Of a DNA stretch of 64,000 bases, positions 7,941 through 18,819 are shown in pieces (position 1 is the stretch's first letter; every line of letters begins with the position of its first letter). Origin of the DNA: Bog-473 sp963824195 (lineage in GTDB: Bacteria; Actinomycetota; Acidimicrobiia; Acidimicrobiales; RAAP-2); contig CAWGOJ010000005.1 of assembly GCA_963824195.1 (NCBI GenBank), positions 106,254 to 170,253 on the forward strand, in the 5' to 3' direction. Both the position numbers and the translations under genes were made by a program. The notes under the pieces were generated by a model, which did not search any database, was not told where the DNA came from, and saw only the letters and a list, made by a program, of their open reading frames with translations.

Positions 7941-7944
<4 letters not shown>
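7525..7944 (+). CDS. hisI: Phosphoribosyl-AMP cyclohydrolase
   Basis: This zinc- and magnesium-dependent hydrolase opens the adenine ring of PR-AMP, the third step of histidine synthesis. From the TTG at 7525 (TTGA overlap with the previous gene) it has 139 residues. It shows AIVQDATDGTVLTVAYMD, SRSRKEYWQKGETSG, the metal motif DCDGD (100-104) and the zinc site GACHTGERSCF (117-127). The PR-ATP pyrophosphohydrolase domain (HisE) is absent, so that step and HisG must be encoded elsewhere. A GTG at 7576 is a less likely alternative start. Confidence 0.93.
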
Positions 7945-9508
<1,564 letters not shown>

Positions 9509-9512
<4 letters not shown>

Positions 9513-10537
9513 GCGGCCTGGACGCGGAGACGGCCGCTCTGCGTCACGGGGCCGGCGCCTTCCGCTCGTCCCGCGACGTGCTGGCGGTGCGCGGGCCGGA
9601 CGCGGAGGCGTACCTGCAGGGCCAACTGAGCCAGGACGTGGCCGCCCTGGCGGTGGGTGGCGCGGCCGATTCGCTCCTGCTCGAGCCCGACGGGAAGCTG
9701 TCCGCCCTGCTGCGGGTGACCCGAACTGACGGGCAGGGCTTCGTGCTCGACGTCGACGCGGGCTACGGCGAGGCGGTGGCGGCGCGGCTGCGTCGCTTCC
9801 TGCTGCGCTCCAAGGTGGAGATGGAGAAGCTGGCGTGGCGCTGCCTGTCCCTGCGTGGCCCGGCGGTCGGCGAGGCGGCCGCCGGGCTGCTGGCGGTCCT
9901 GGCCGAGCGCGGTGTCCTGGCGCTGCCCTTCGAGTGGAACGGCTGGGAAGGGATTGACCTGCTCGGCTCCGAGGACGTCGTGCTCGGAGCGGAGGCTGCG
10001 GAGCTCCCTGCCGGACTGGTGGCGTGCGGCCCGGCAGCCGTGGAGGCCTGCCGCATCGTTGCGGGGATCCCTGCCATGGGGACCGAGTTGACGGGCAAGA
10101 CCATCGCCGCCGAGGCCGGGCTGGTCGAGCGCACAGTGAGCTTCACCAAGGGTTGCTACACGGGGCAGGAGCTCGTGGCGCGGATCGACTCGCGGGGCTC
10201 CAACGTGGCGCGGCGCCTGGTCGGAGTGGTGGCTCCTCCGGGTTCGGCCGACGGCGACGGCGGGAGCGCTGCACTGGCTCGCGGCATGACGCTGCACGCC
10301 GGGGAGGCACCCGCGGGCGATGGCGCGGCGGACGACAAGGTCGCCGGCACCGTCACCTCCGCGGCATGGAGCGCGGAGCTGAGGGCGTGGGTCGCGCTCG
10401 GGTACCTGCACCGCAGCGTCGGGGCCCCTGGGCCCATCCGGGTGCGCTCGGGTGACGGCGTCGGCGGGTCGCGCCCGGCACGCGTCGAGCTGCTGCCGCT
10501 CGTCGGGGCGCCGGCGGCCGGCGCCGAGTCCGGCTGA
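9509..10537 (+). CDS. ygfZ: YgfZ/GcvT-like folate-binding protein
   Basis: This 342-residue protein carries the YgfZ signature KGCYTGQE at 214-221, with the conserved cysteine, in a GcvT-like fold. The N-terminal part is the aminomethyltransferase-type domain (AYLQGQLSQDVAAL, SLLLEPDGKLSALLRV) and the C-terminal beta-barrel follows RRLVGV. In E. coli YgfZ supports assembly or repair of Fe-S enzymes in a tetrahydrofolate-dependent way. The GTG start overlaps trpE by GTGA. No his or trp enzyme obviously needs it, so its presence may be purely operonic. Confidence 0.9.
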
Positions 10538-10554
10538 GAGGCACCGCCGTACCG

Positions 10555-11037
10555 GTGCCGTCGGACGAACACCGGCGCGGCTGGCGGGAACCCGCGCTGC
10601 TGGCGGCCGGTGCGGCCTACGCCCTGGGCGCGGCCACCACGAGCGCGTTCACCTGGCCGGCCGACGCCGTCACGGCCATTCCGATCGTGGCGCTGGTCGT
10701 CCTCGCCGTGGTGCGCTGGCCCCGTCGGCCGCAGCCGCAGCCGCAGCTGCTCGAGGGTGAGGTGGTGGCCCGGGGTGGCCACCCCTACCGGGCCTGGGTC
10801 GTGGTCCTCGCGGCCGCCGTGGCGTGGGAGTTGGCTGAGTACCTCGCCCGGGGCAGCCGGGGTGCTCATCCGACTCTGAGCTCCATGGCCGACGCTCTCG
10901 ACCGCTACTACCTCTTGAAGGCGCTCGTGTTCTTCGGCTGGCTGTGCCTCGGTGCGTGCATCGTCCGCCGGGGTGCGCAGGCACTCCCGCGGCCGGCCAG
11001 GCCGACCGCGTCCTCTGGGCCGCCCGGGGTGCGGTGA
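10555..11037 (+). CDS. Small integral membrane protein, unknown
   Basis: A 160-residue ORF from GTG 10555 with hydrophobic segments at about 15-35, 42-58, 82-102 and 120-138, joined by a PRRPQPQPQ linker on a polar loop. No domain is recognised. It sits 17 bp after ygfZ and ends in GTGA shared with the next small membrane gene, so the pair is probably co-translated and may form a complex. Codon use is like the neighbours. Confidence 0.6.
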   Translation: MPSDEHRRGWREPALLAAGAAYALGAATTSAFTWPADAVTAIPIVALVVLAVVRWPRRPQPQPQLLEGEVVARGGHPYRAWVVVLAAAVAWELAEYLARGSRGAHPTLSSMADALDRYYLLKALVFFGWLCLGACIVRRGAQALPRPARPTASSGPPGVR

Positions 11038-11231
11038 GCGCCGCCGTCTCCTACACGGTGTGGGCCGTGCTCGGCGCCCTCGCTCTCGGGTTGTGGGCCC
11101 GGTCCCGCTCGTCGGGAGGGACGGTCGCTCGCCCCGCAGTCGTCTTGGAGCGGCTCGCCACCGGTCCGTTGGTGCGCGTCGTGCTGGTGCTGGCGTGGAT
11201 ATGGGCGGGGTGGCACCTCTTTGCCCGCTGA
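11034..11231 (+). CDS. Small two-TM protein, DUF6186-like
   Basis: From the GTG at 11034 (GTGA overlap with the previous gene) this is 65 residues: an N-terminal hydrophobic helix (VSYTVWAVLGALALGLWARS), a basic and polar middle, and a second helix (PLVRVVLVLAWIWAGWHLFAR). The pattern resembles the small actinobacterial membrane family DUF6186, which has no known role. An upstream ATG at 10944 would add a compositionally odd Cys/Pro extension and is not favoured. Confidence 0.6.
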   Translation: MSAAVSYTVWAVLGALALGLWARSRSSGGTVARPAVVLERLATGPLVRVVLVLAWIWAGWHLFAR

Positions 11232-11327
11232 GCCCTGCGGACGTGTTACCGGCAGAAATAGCTCCTGACCAGGGACGAGAGGTCCGGTTACCCGGGCGCG
11301 ACGCCGGCACCGCAATGGCAACCGGAA

Positions 11328-11531
11328 GTGACCGAAGTTGAGACAGCGCGGGATCAAATTCGCCCTATGAGACGCACGGAAGAGTCGAGACCGGGAGGGA
11401 CCACGGCGTCGGACGAGGCGCTGCCCGAGCTCGATCCGTGGCGCGATGTGGGCTGGATCTTCCGGGACGGCGCGTGCATCGCCATAGGACGCCACAGTGA
11501 GGAAATCCGTTCACGGGTATCGGTGGACTGA
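11328..11531 (+). CDS. Small ORF, unknown
   Basis: This 67-residue ORF starts GTG at 11328, or more likely ATG at 11367 (about 54 residues). The C-terminal stretch DPWRDVGWIFRDGACIAIGR reads like a compact beta hairpin. Its TGA overlaps the ATG of the next ORF by one base, the coupling typical of genuine pairs in this genome. No family is recognised, and length keeps confidence moderate. Confidence 0.4.
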   Translation: MTEVETARDQIRPMRRTEESRPGGTTASDEALPELDPWRDVGWIFRDGACIAIGRHSEEIRSRVSVD

Positions 11532-11740
11532 TGTTCAAGGTGATCCACCTCGCGGACGACGGCACCGAGATGGCGGCGATCGAAGTCGACGACTTCACGA
11601 TCGAGGTCATCTATTCCGGCCTCGCCCAGATGCTCCGTGAGGCGGCGGCATCCAATCGGCCCGTCGCCGGGACGCCGTGCGACCTGCCCCGTGCGGAGCG
11701 TCAACGCCGCGAGAAGATCCTGGGCCGTCTCCGCGACTGA
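11531..11740 (+). CDS. Small ORF, unknown, coupled to previous
   Basis: A 69-residue acidic ORF starting ATG at 11531. It shows a strand-rich beginning (MFKVIHLADDGTEMAAIEVDD), a middle helix (LAQMLREAAASN) and a basic helical C-terminus (ERQRREKILGRLRD). TGATG coupling to the ORF before it supports expression. I cannot assign a family. It converges with the sugar-kinase gene, leaving a 54-bp gap with no clear terminator. Confidence 0.4.
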   Translation: MFKVIHLADDGTEMAAIEVDDFTIEVIYSGLAQMLREAAASNRPVAGTPCDLPRAERQRREKILGRLRD

Positions 11741-11794
11741 TCCCTCGACGGGCGGTCCGGTCCGCGGCCTGGTGGAACGGCGGCCCGGGGGTGC

Positions 11795-12808
11795 TCAGGA
11801 ACCCGAGGGTGCGGTGAGGCCCTCTCGCAGCGCGGCCAAGGCGCTCGCAGGTGCCCCGATGGCGTCGAGCCCGATGAGCGCGGCGCCCAGCACCGGCGGG
11901 GCATCGAGGCGGACGAGTACGGCCCGGGGCGCAGCCTGGTGGACTCCTGCCGCAACGCGCTCGTGGAATGCCGCGTCCCTGGTGTCGAAGACGCCGCCTC
12001 CGAGCACCACCTCGACCCGGGCGTCCTGCAGGCCGAGCCGGTCGACCGCCGCCCGGACGAAGGCTGCCACCTCGTCCGCCAGGGTGTCCGCCGCGTCGCG
12101 GGCGAGCGCGTCGCCGTCGGCAGCCGCATCGAGGAGGACGCGCGCCAACTCGAAGAGGCGGGCATATGCGATGGCGCCGGTGTAGATGCCCGTGAGCACC
12201 GCCTCCGCGTCGGTCTCCCCGAGGTGTGCCGGCACGAGCTCGCTGAGTGAGGTGGCGGCGCCACGGCCGTCGCCGGCCCGGAGCGCCAGGCCGAGCGCAC
12301 GCACACCGAGCCACGCGCCACCGGGAGCGAAGTCTCCTGACAGCTCGGCGAGAGCGGGGAACCGGACGGTGCGCCCGTCCGGGCCGACGGCGGCGCAGTT
12401 GACCCCGGTGCCACAGACGACGCCGACACCCCAGGGGGACGTCGTGCCCGCACGCGAGACCGCGAAGGTGTCGTTGCGCAGGATCACTCGATCCGTCCAG
12501 CCCTGCTCGCCGATCGCCGGAGCGAGCTTCTCCTCGTCGACCGGCAGGTCGACGCCGGCGAGGCAGTACACGCCGGTCGGGCAGACCGGAGAGATACGAC
12601 CCGAGCGGCGCGCGTCCTCGGTGACAGCGGTCACGGCTTCGCCCAGCGCCTCGAGCATGCCATCGAGGCCGACGAGTTGATGGTTGCTCGGACCGACCCG
12701 GGCCCGGCCCAGGACGGTGCCGGTGCTCGAGACGAGGACCGCGTCGGTCTTGGTGCTGCCCCCGTCGAACGCGAGCACGACCGGCTCGGGAGGGGAGAGG
12801 TCGGGCAC
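11795..12808 (-). CDS. BadF/BcrA-type sugar kinase (GlcNAc kinase-like)
   Basis: This 337-residue ASKHA-fold ATPase belongs to the BcrAD/BadFG family, which includes N-acetylglucosamine and MurNAc kinases. The N-terminal phosphate loop is LAFDGGSTKTDAVLV, the second is GVGVVCGTGVNCAAVG, and the adenosine segment is VEVVLGGGVFD. A 2-hydroxyglutaryl-CoA dehydratase activator is excluded by the missing CxxC cluster site. It is divergent from a GH4 glycosidase, suggesting the pair salvages phosphorylated or amino sugars. The start is GTG 12808, 6 bases after a TAACAT hexamer, so translation is probably leaderless. The exact sugar is unknown. Confidence 0.85.
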   Translation of the reverse strand: MPDLSPPEPVVLAFDGGSTKTDAVLVSSTGTVLGRARVGPSNHQLVGLDGMLEALGEAVTAVTEDARRSGRISPVCPTGVYCLAGVDLPVDEEKLAPAIGEQGWTDRVILRNDTFAVSRAGTTSPWGVGVVCGTGVNCAAVGPDGRTVRFPALAELSGDFAPGGAWLGVRALGLALRAGDGRGAATSLSELVPAHLGETDAEAVLTGIYTGAIAYARLFELARVLLDAAADGDALARDAADTLADEVAAFVRAAVDRLGLQDARVEVVLGGGVFDTRDAAFHERVAAGVHQAAPRAVLVRLDAPPVLGAALIGLDAIGAPASALAALREGLTAPSGS

Positions 12809-12814
12809 GCACGG

Positions 12815-12824
12815 ATGTTACGTT
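12815..12824. promoter_or_regulatory. Overlapping divergent -10 hexamers, kinase/GH4
   Basis: The ten bases ATGTTACGTT hold TAACAT on the reverse strand (6 bases before the kinase GTG) and TACGTT on the forward strand (7 bases before the GH4 GTG). Only 23 bp separate the start codons. Each gene's -35 region would lie inside the other gene's coding sequence, so polymerases at the two promoters must exclude one another. Confidence 0.5.
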
Positions 12825-12831
12825 GCGCTGC

Positions 12832-14136
12832 GTGGGGACAAAGGTGGCCGTCGTCGGCGGGGGGAGCACGTACACCCCTGAACTGGTCGACGGGTTGTGC
12901 GATCTCGAGGACCGCATCGTGGTCGACGACCTCGTCCTGCTCGACCCCAGCGAGGTGCGCCGCGACGTCGTCGGCGGGCTCTCCGAGCGCATCCTGCGCG
13001 CGCGGGGATGGGGCGGGACGTTCTGGACCACCGCCGACCCGCACGCCGCTCTCGAGGGAGCGGACTTCGTCGTTGTCCAGCTGCGGATCGGGGGCCAGGC
13101 GGCTCGGCACGTCGACGAGACGCTTCCGGTCGGGTACGGGTGCCTGGGTCAGGAGACCGTCGGTGCGGGAGGCCTGGCCAAGGCGCTGCGCACGGTGCCG
13201 ATCGTGCTCGAGCTGGCCGAGGAGATGGCGGCCCGGGCGAATCCGGGCGCGTGGCTGGTCGACTTCACCAATCCGGTGGGGATCGTGACGCAGGCGCTGC
13301 TCGACGAGGGCCACCGCGCCGTGGGGCTGTGCAACGTCGCCATCTGGGCCCAGAGGCGGATCGGCCACTATCTCGGCGTCGACCCCGACGACGTGGAGGT
13401 CGAGCACGTCGGGCTCAATCACCTGACGTGGATCCGCTCTGCCCGCACGCGGCATGCGGGAGCGTTCGGCGGGACGTCAGGGGGGGACCGCCTCGACGAG
13501 CTCTTCGATCGCTTCGGCCCCGAGGTCGAGCTCGAGAGCGGGGTGTCGATCGACGTGCTCCGCCTGCAGCACGCGCTGCCGTCGTACTACGTCCACTATT
13601 ACTACGGGCACGATGCCGAGGTGGCGCAGCAGTCGGCGGCGGGGTACCGGTCGCGTGCCGACGTGGTCGCGGAGCTCGAGACCGAGCTGCTCGAGGAGTA
13701 CCGGGATCCCGCCCTGGCGTCGAAGCCGGCTGCACTGTCGTTCAGGGGTGGCGCCTATTACTCACTGGCGGCGGTGCGCCTGATGGCCTCGCTGCATGCG
13801 GGCACCGGCGACGTCCAGGTCGTCGACATGCGGAACGACGGAGCGGTGCCGGAACTGCCCGACGATGCCGTCGTCGAGACGACCGCCGTGGTCGACGCGA
13901 GCGGTGCCCATCCACTGCCCCAGCGGGCGTTGCCGCCCGACATGCTCGGGCTCGTCCAACATGCGAAGGCCTACGAGCGGTTGGCGGTGCGGGCCGCGTG
14001 CTCGGGGAGCCGCGACGACGTGGTGCGAGCACTGCTGGCCAACCCGATCGTCGGGCAGTACCCGCTGGCGGCCGAGCTGGCGGACGAGCTCCTGGCGGCG
14101 AACCGGAGCCTGCTGCCCCGCTTCTTCCCGTCGTGA
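12832..14136 (+). CDS. GH4 family 6-phospho-beta-glucosidase-like
   Basis: Glycoside hydrolase family 4 enzymes cleave (often 6-phosphorylated) glycosides by an NAD- and Mn-dependent redox mechanism. From GTG 12832 the protein has 434 residues. It shows the NAD-binding start KVAVVGGGSTYTPELV, QETVGAGGL (107-115), FTNPVG (145-150), the metal cysteine C167 in GLCNVAIW and N196-H197 in VGLNHLTW. A TTG at 12823 is a possible but poorer start. The divergent sugar kinase suggests a salvage module for amino or phospho sugars. No transporter or PTS component is nearby, so the physiological substrate is open. Confidence 0.9.
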   Translation: MGTKVAVVGGGSTYTPELVDGLCDLEDRIVVDDLVLLDPSEVRRDVVGGLSERILRARGWGGTFWTTADPHAALEGADFVVVQLRIGGQAARHVDETLPVGYGCLGQETVGAGGLAKALRTVPIVLELAEEMAARANPGAWLVDFTNPVGIVTQALLDEGHRAVGLCNVAIWAQRRIGHYLGVDPDDVEVEHVGLNHLTWIRSARTRHAGAFGGTSGGDRLDELFDRFGPEVELESGVSIDVLRLQHALPSYYVHYYYGHDAEVAQQSAAGYRSRADVVAELETELLEEYRDPALASKPAALSFRGGAYYSLAAVRLMASLHAGTGDVQVVDMRNDGAVPELPDDAVVETTAVVDASGAHPLPQRALPPDMLGLVQHAKAYERLAVRAACSGSRDDVVRALLANPIVGQYPLAAELADELLAANRSLLPRFFPS

Positions 14137-14187
14137 ATCGGGGCCAGCACCACCGGGGTGGCGGCTAGAGTGATCTCGCTCTTGAGC

Positions 14188-14224
14188 GGTGTGCCGGGAA
14201 GACGGGTCGGCGACGAGTGACACC
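14188..14224 (+). other. Candidate structured leader before DUF2254 gene
   Basis: The 171-bp gap before the DUF2254 gene contains an outer stem GGTGT/ACACC (14188-14192 with 14220-14224) enclosing an inner GCCG/CGGC stem (14193-14196 with 14208-14211). A GC hairpin around 14262-14279 follows. No riboswitch class is recognised. It may only reflect GC richness. Confidence 0.25.
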
Positions 14225-14307
14225 TCTGCCATGACCGACGCCACCCTGATGAACCGATCCTCGTGCGCCGCGGTGCGCCTGCGCGTTCTTGGACCGAGCA
14301 CGCCCTC

Positions 14308-15730
14308 ATGAGCGACATCGACGAGGTGGTCTCGCCGCAGCCGGCGCGCGTCGGCAAGGACCGGCGCCAGCTGCCGAGCTGGCGCTGGGAGGAGCTCCGG
14401 ACGACGCTGTGGGTCGTCCCGAGCATCTTGATCGTGGTGGCAGTCGTTCTGTTCATCGTCACCTTCGAGATCGACGTGGCGGCGTACCACCATCGGCTGA
14501 CGCTGCCGCACTGGATCCACACCGGGAGCACCGAGGCGGAACAGGTCCTCATCGCCATCGCCGCCGCCGTCATCACCGTGGTGGGCGTGGTGTTCTCCAT
14601 CACGATCCTGGCGCTCACGCTGGCGTCGCAACAGTTCGGGCCCCGCATGATGCGCAACTTCGTGCGCGACATCGGCAACCAGGTCACGCTGGGCGTCTTC
14701 GTCGGGACGTTCGTGTACGCGGTGCTCGTGCTGGTCTCCATCGGCAGTGTGACCCCGAAGTTCGTGCCGTACCTGTCCACCTCGGTGGCCGAGGTCCTGT
14801 TGATGGTCGACCTCGGCGGTGCTGATCTACTTCATCCATCACATCGCGAAGTCGATCCAGTTGCCCGAGGTGATCGCGGGGATCGCTGACGATCTGATGA
14901 AGTCGATCGATGCCGAGTTCCCGGACAAGGTCGGGGCCGTCGGCGAGCCCGTCTCGCACCTGCATTCGGGGAAGTCGGTGCCCGAGCTGCTCCAGCTCAT
15001 CGACGACCGGGGAGCCGAGGTACCCTCGCAGGTGAGCGGGTACATCCAGTACGTCGGCTATTCACAGCTGATCGCCATTGCCACGCGCACCGACTCCGTG
15101 GTCCGACTGGAGCACCGGCCGGGCCACTACCTGGCGACGGGCCGCCCGCTGGCCATGGTCTGGCCCAGGGGAGCGGCACCCGAGGTGGCGCGGGCGCTGT
15201 CCAAGGCCCACGTGACGGGGCCGCACCGGACGCTCGTGCAAGACCCGGTGTTCGCCATCGACCAGCTCGTCGAGATCGCCATCCGCGCCCTCTCGGCCGC
15301 CGTCAACGACACCTTCACCGCCCTCACCTGCATCGACTGGCTCTCGGCCGGTCTCGGCCGGGTGTCCGGGCGGGTGCTCGACGAGGGTGTGTACCGGGAT
15401 TCGTCCGGCAAGGTACGCCTCATCGAGTTCGATCCGTCGTACGCCCGCATGGTCAACCGGGCCTTCGACAAGATCCGTCAGTCCGCGCGGGGCAACCCGG
15501 CCGTGCTCATCCGGCTCATCGACTCCCTGGGCTCCATCACGTTGGACACCACCTCGGCCGAGCAGCGAGTGGTGCTCCGGCGGCAGGCGGACATGGTCCT
15601 GCGACTCTCGGAGGAGACGGTCACCGAGGAGGACGACCTGGAGGAGATCCGGTTCCGCTACCGGCGCATTGCTGATGAGGAGGCCTTCGAGGAGAAGCCG
15701 CACACCTGGTCGAGGATCGACCTGCCCTGA
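14308..15730 (+). pseudogene. DUF2254 membrane protein, frameshifted
   Basis: Two adjacent frames together make a normal DUF2254 predicted membrane protein. The first part (ATG 14308 to about 14815) has TM segments such as VVPSILIVVAVVLFIVTFEI and ends LLMVDLGG. The second (from 14819) continues VLIYFIHHIAKSIQLP, which family members carry directly after the first part. The shift is one base at GGCGGTG near 14814-14820. The rest is intact to the TGA at 15730, with the conserved HRPGHYLATGRPLA and AVNDTFTALTC motifs. Either a recent inactivating insertion or a sequencing error explains it. Family function is unknown. Confidence 0.8.
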
Positions 15731-15748
15731 CGGGGCGGTCGGCGGCCG

Positions 15749-16096
15749 TCAGCGCGCGTGCCCGCGCTGAGCCGTCGACCAGCGCGCCGCCCATCGCTGC
15801 AGCGGGGTGATGGCGTCGCCCAGCTGGAGGCCGAGTGCGGTCAGGGCGTACCTGCCGTGTTCACCCTGGACGACGAGGCCCGCCGCGCGGAGGTCGGCCA
15901 GCCTCTCGTAGAGCACGCTCGAGGACATGTCGTCGCAGCGGGCGCGTAGGGCCCGGGCGCCCAGGCTGCCGTCGCGCAGCTCCCAGAGGATGCGGAGCGT
16001 CCAGCGTCGGCCGAGGAGGTCGAGCGCCGCCATGAGCGGCCGCCCCGAGGACGACCCTCGGACGGGCCGTCCGGGAAGGGGGCGCGAGGGTGTCAT
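15749..16096 (-). CDS. HxlR-family transcription regulator
   Basis: This 115-residue winged-helix protein of the HxlR type has LLGRRWTLRILWELRDGSLGARALR, SSSVLYERLADLRAAGLV (recognition helix) and the wing GRYALTALGLQL. The usual N-terminal redox cysteine of HypR-like members is absent. A cysteine occurs at ARCDDMS instead. It is divergent from an AhpD-like gene, and the 116-bp gap holds two near-identical inverted repeats. Autoregulation and control of the neighbour are therefore likely. Confidence 0.88.
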   Translation of the reverse strand: MTPSRPLPGRPVRGSSSGRPLMAALDLLGRRWTLRILWELRDGSLGARALRARCDDMSSSVLYERLADLRAAGLVVQGEHGRYALTALGLQLGDAITPLQRWAARWSTAQRGHAR

Positions 16097-16133
16097 GGGG
16101 CCCGGTGTCCTCGGGACGCTGGGTCGGGCGAGT

Positions 16134-16150
16134 GGTTCTGAATCCGAAAC
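16134..16150. promoter_or_regulatory. Operator copy 1 for HxlR regulator
   Basis: GGTTCTGAATCCGAAAC is an imperfect copy (14 of 17 positions) of the perfect palindrome at 16176-16192. The two centres, 16142 and 16184, are exactly 42 bp or four helical turns apart, which fits two dimers on one face of the DNA. The site lies 38 bp from the HxlR start codon. Confidence 0.6.
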
Positions 16151-16175
16151 ATTGGGCTAGGGTACAGGACGGGAT

Positions 16176-16192
16176 GTTTCTGATTCAGAAAC
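16176..16192. promoter_or_regulatory. Operator copy 2, perfect palindrome
   Basis: GTTTCTGATTCAGAAAC is a perfect 17-bp inverted repeat with a central T. It sits 21 bases upstream of the AhpD-like ATG, overlapping the region where transcription of that gene should begin, so binding would block it. Confidence 0.65.
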
Positions 16193-16212
16193 GTTGAAGT
16201 GGAGGTGACGGA

Positions 16213-16779
16213 ATGGACCTGACCCCGCGTATCGCACCGCTCGAGCCGCCGTTCGTGGCGGCGACGGAGGAACAGCTGCGCTCCATGATGCCGGCGGGGG
16301 TACCGCCGATCGCGCTCTTCCGGACGTTCGTCCGGAACCCTCCCATGGCTGCGGCGATGCAGCCCTGGGGACGGCACCAGCTCAGCCGCTCATTGTCGGT
16401 GGGCTTGCGGGATCGGGAGATCGTGATCGATCGCACGTGCGCCCGGTGCGGTTGCGAGTACGAGTGGGGCGTGCACGTCGCCTTCTTCGCGGCGCGCGCC
16501 GGCTTCGACGCCGCGCAGATCTCTTCACTGACGCACGGCCGGCCCGGCGATCCGTGCTGGGAGGAGCGAGATCGTCTGCTGATCCGGCTCGTGGACGAGC
16601 TGCACGACTCGGCCGACGTGAGCGAGCCGTTGTGGGAGAAGCTGCACGTGGAGTTCGACGACGCGCAGCTGCTCGACCTGCTGCTGCTCTGCGGCTGGTA
16701 CCACGCCATCAGCTTCGCGGCCCGGGCCGCCCGGGTGCCGCTCGAGGACGGCGCGCCGACCTTCGATTCGGTGGGCTGA
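16213..16779 (+). CDS. AhpD-like / carboxymuconolactone decarboxylase family
   Basis: A 188-residue all-helical CMD-family protein. It has the motif DRTCARCGCEYEWGVHVAFF with cysteines in CARCGCEYEW, where AhpD proteins carry a CxxC redox pair and a downstream histidine. GGAGG lies 8 bases before the ATG. Such proteins act as peroxidase partners or detoxify reactive organics, and true decarboxylases lack the CxxC. Its own HxlR regulator and twin operators suggest induction by a quinone, aldehyde or electrophile. The substrate is unknown. Confidence 0.82.
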   Translation: MDLTPRIAPLEPPFVAATEEQLRSMMPAGVPPIALFRTFVRNPPMAAAMQPWGRHQLSRSLSVGLRDREIVIDRTCARCGCEYEWGVHVAFFAARAGFDAAQISSLTHGRPGDPCWEERDRLLIRLVDELHDSADVSEPLWEKLHVEFDDAQLLDLLLLCGWYHAISFAARAARVPLEDGAPTFDSVG

Positions 16780-16803
16780 GTCCACGCCTGCGCGTGTGCG
16801 GGA

Positions 16804-18174
<1,371 letters not shown>

Positions 18175-18261
18175 GACGGCACTATGTCACACGTTGCGGC
18201 GCCGGCCACGGGCGGGTGGGTCGCTGACCAGCCATTTCGCGCGGCTGGCGCGCCTCGCGGG

Positions 18262-18819
18262 CTAGGCCGCCCAGAGGGAGTCCCAGTGGGCGGCCAGGGA
18301 GATCACGAGGCCCGCGCATGCCGCGGCGATCATGTCGCGGCACTCGTCGAAGACGCTGTCGTCCCCGTAGTAGGGGTCGGGGACGTCCGCCGCGGCGCCC
18401 GAGGCGGGGTCGAACGCCCTGGCGAGGACAAGGCGGCCCGGGTCGGCGCCGAGGCCCCGCAGGGTCTGTTGATGGCGGCGATCGAGGGCGACCATGAGGT
18501 CGATCTGCCCGAGCTGCGACGACCGGAACTGGTGGGCGACGTGGCGGTGGCGGGGATAACCCGCCCGCACGAGCGCCTCGGCGGCGAGCTCGTGCATCGG
18601 CTCCCCCTCGTGCCAGGGGCCGGTGCCGGCACTGCGTACGTCGACATGGTCGGTGAGCGCGGTCCCGTCGCCGAGCTCGGTGGACGCCGCGAGCGAGCGG
18701 GTGATGACCTCGGCCATGGGGGAGCGGCAGATGTTCCCGGTGCAGACGAAGACGATGCGGTAGGGGCGATCGCCGATCGGGTCGGGCGGGACGACGAGGC
18801 CGGGCACTGCGGCGCTCAC
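18262..18819 (-). CDS. Low molecular weight protein-tyrosine phosphatase
   Basis: This 185-residue LMW-PTP has the P-loop C26-T-G-N-I-C31-R32-S33 and the general-acid motif D148-P149-Y150-Y151 followed by G. The N-terminus carries about 20 extra residues before IVFVCTGN. It starts with GTG at 18819, overlapping the ligase gene stop by 4 bases, so the two are co-transcribed. Actinobacterial relatives (PtpA-like) dephosphorylate tyrosine kinases or are secreted. The arsenate-reductase activity of related folds is less likely with this acid loop. Confidence 0.92.
   Translation of the reverse strand: MSAAVPGLVVPPDPIGDRPYRIVFVCTGNICRSPMAEVITRSLAASTELGDGTALTDHVDVRSAGTGPWHEGEPMHELAAEALVRAGYPRHRHVAHQFRSSQLGQIDLMVALDRRHQQTLRGLGADPGRLVLARAFDPASGAAADVPDPYYGDDSVFDECRDMIAAACAGLVISLAAHWDSLWAA

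Noticed and set aside
14240..14265. Resemblance of ACCCTGATGAACCGATCC to the conserved part of a TPP riboswitch
   Set aside because: The paired CTGAGA element and the rest of the fold are missing, and the downstream gene is unrelated to thiamine.
18183..18215. A second TGTCACA near the CapA-like gene as an ECF41 promoter
   Set aside because: No CGTC lies 16 bases downstream in the right orientation, and no gene starts at a suitable distance on that strand.
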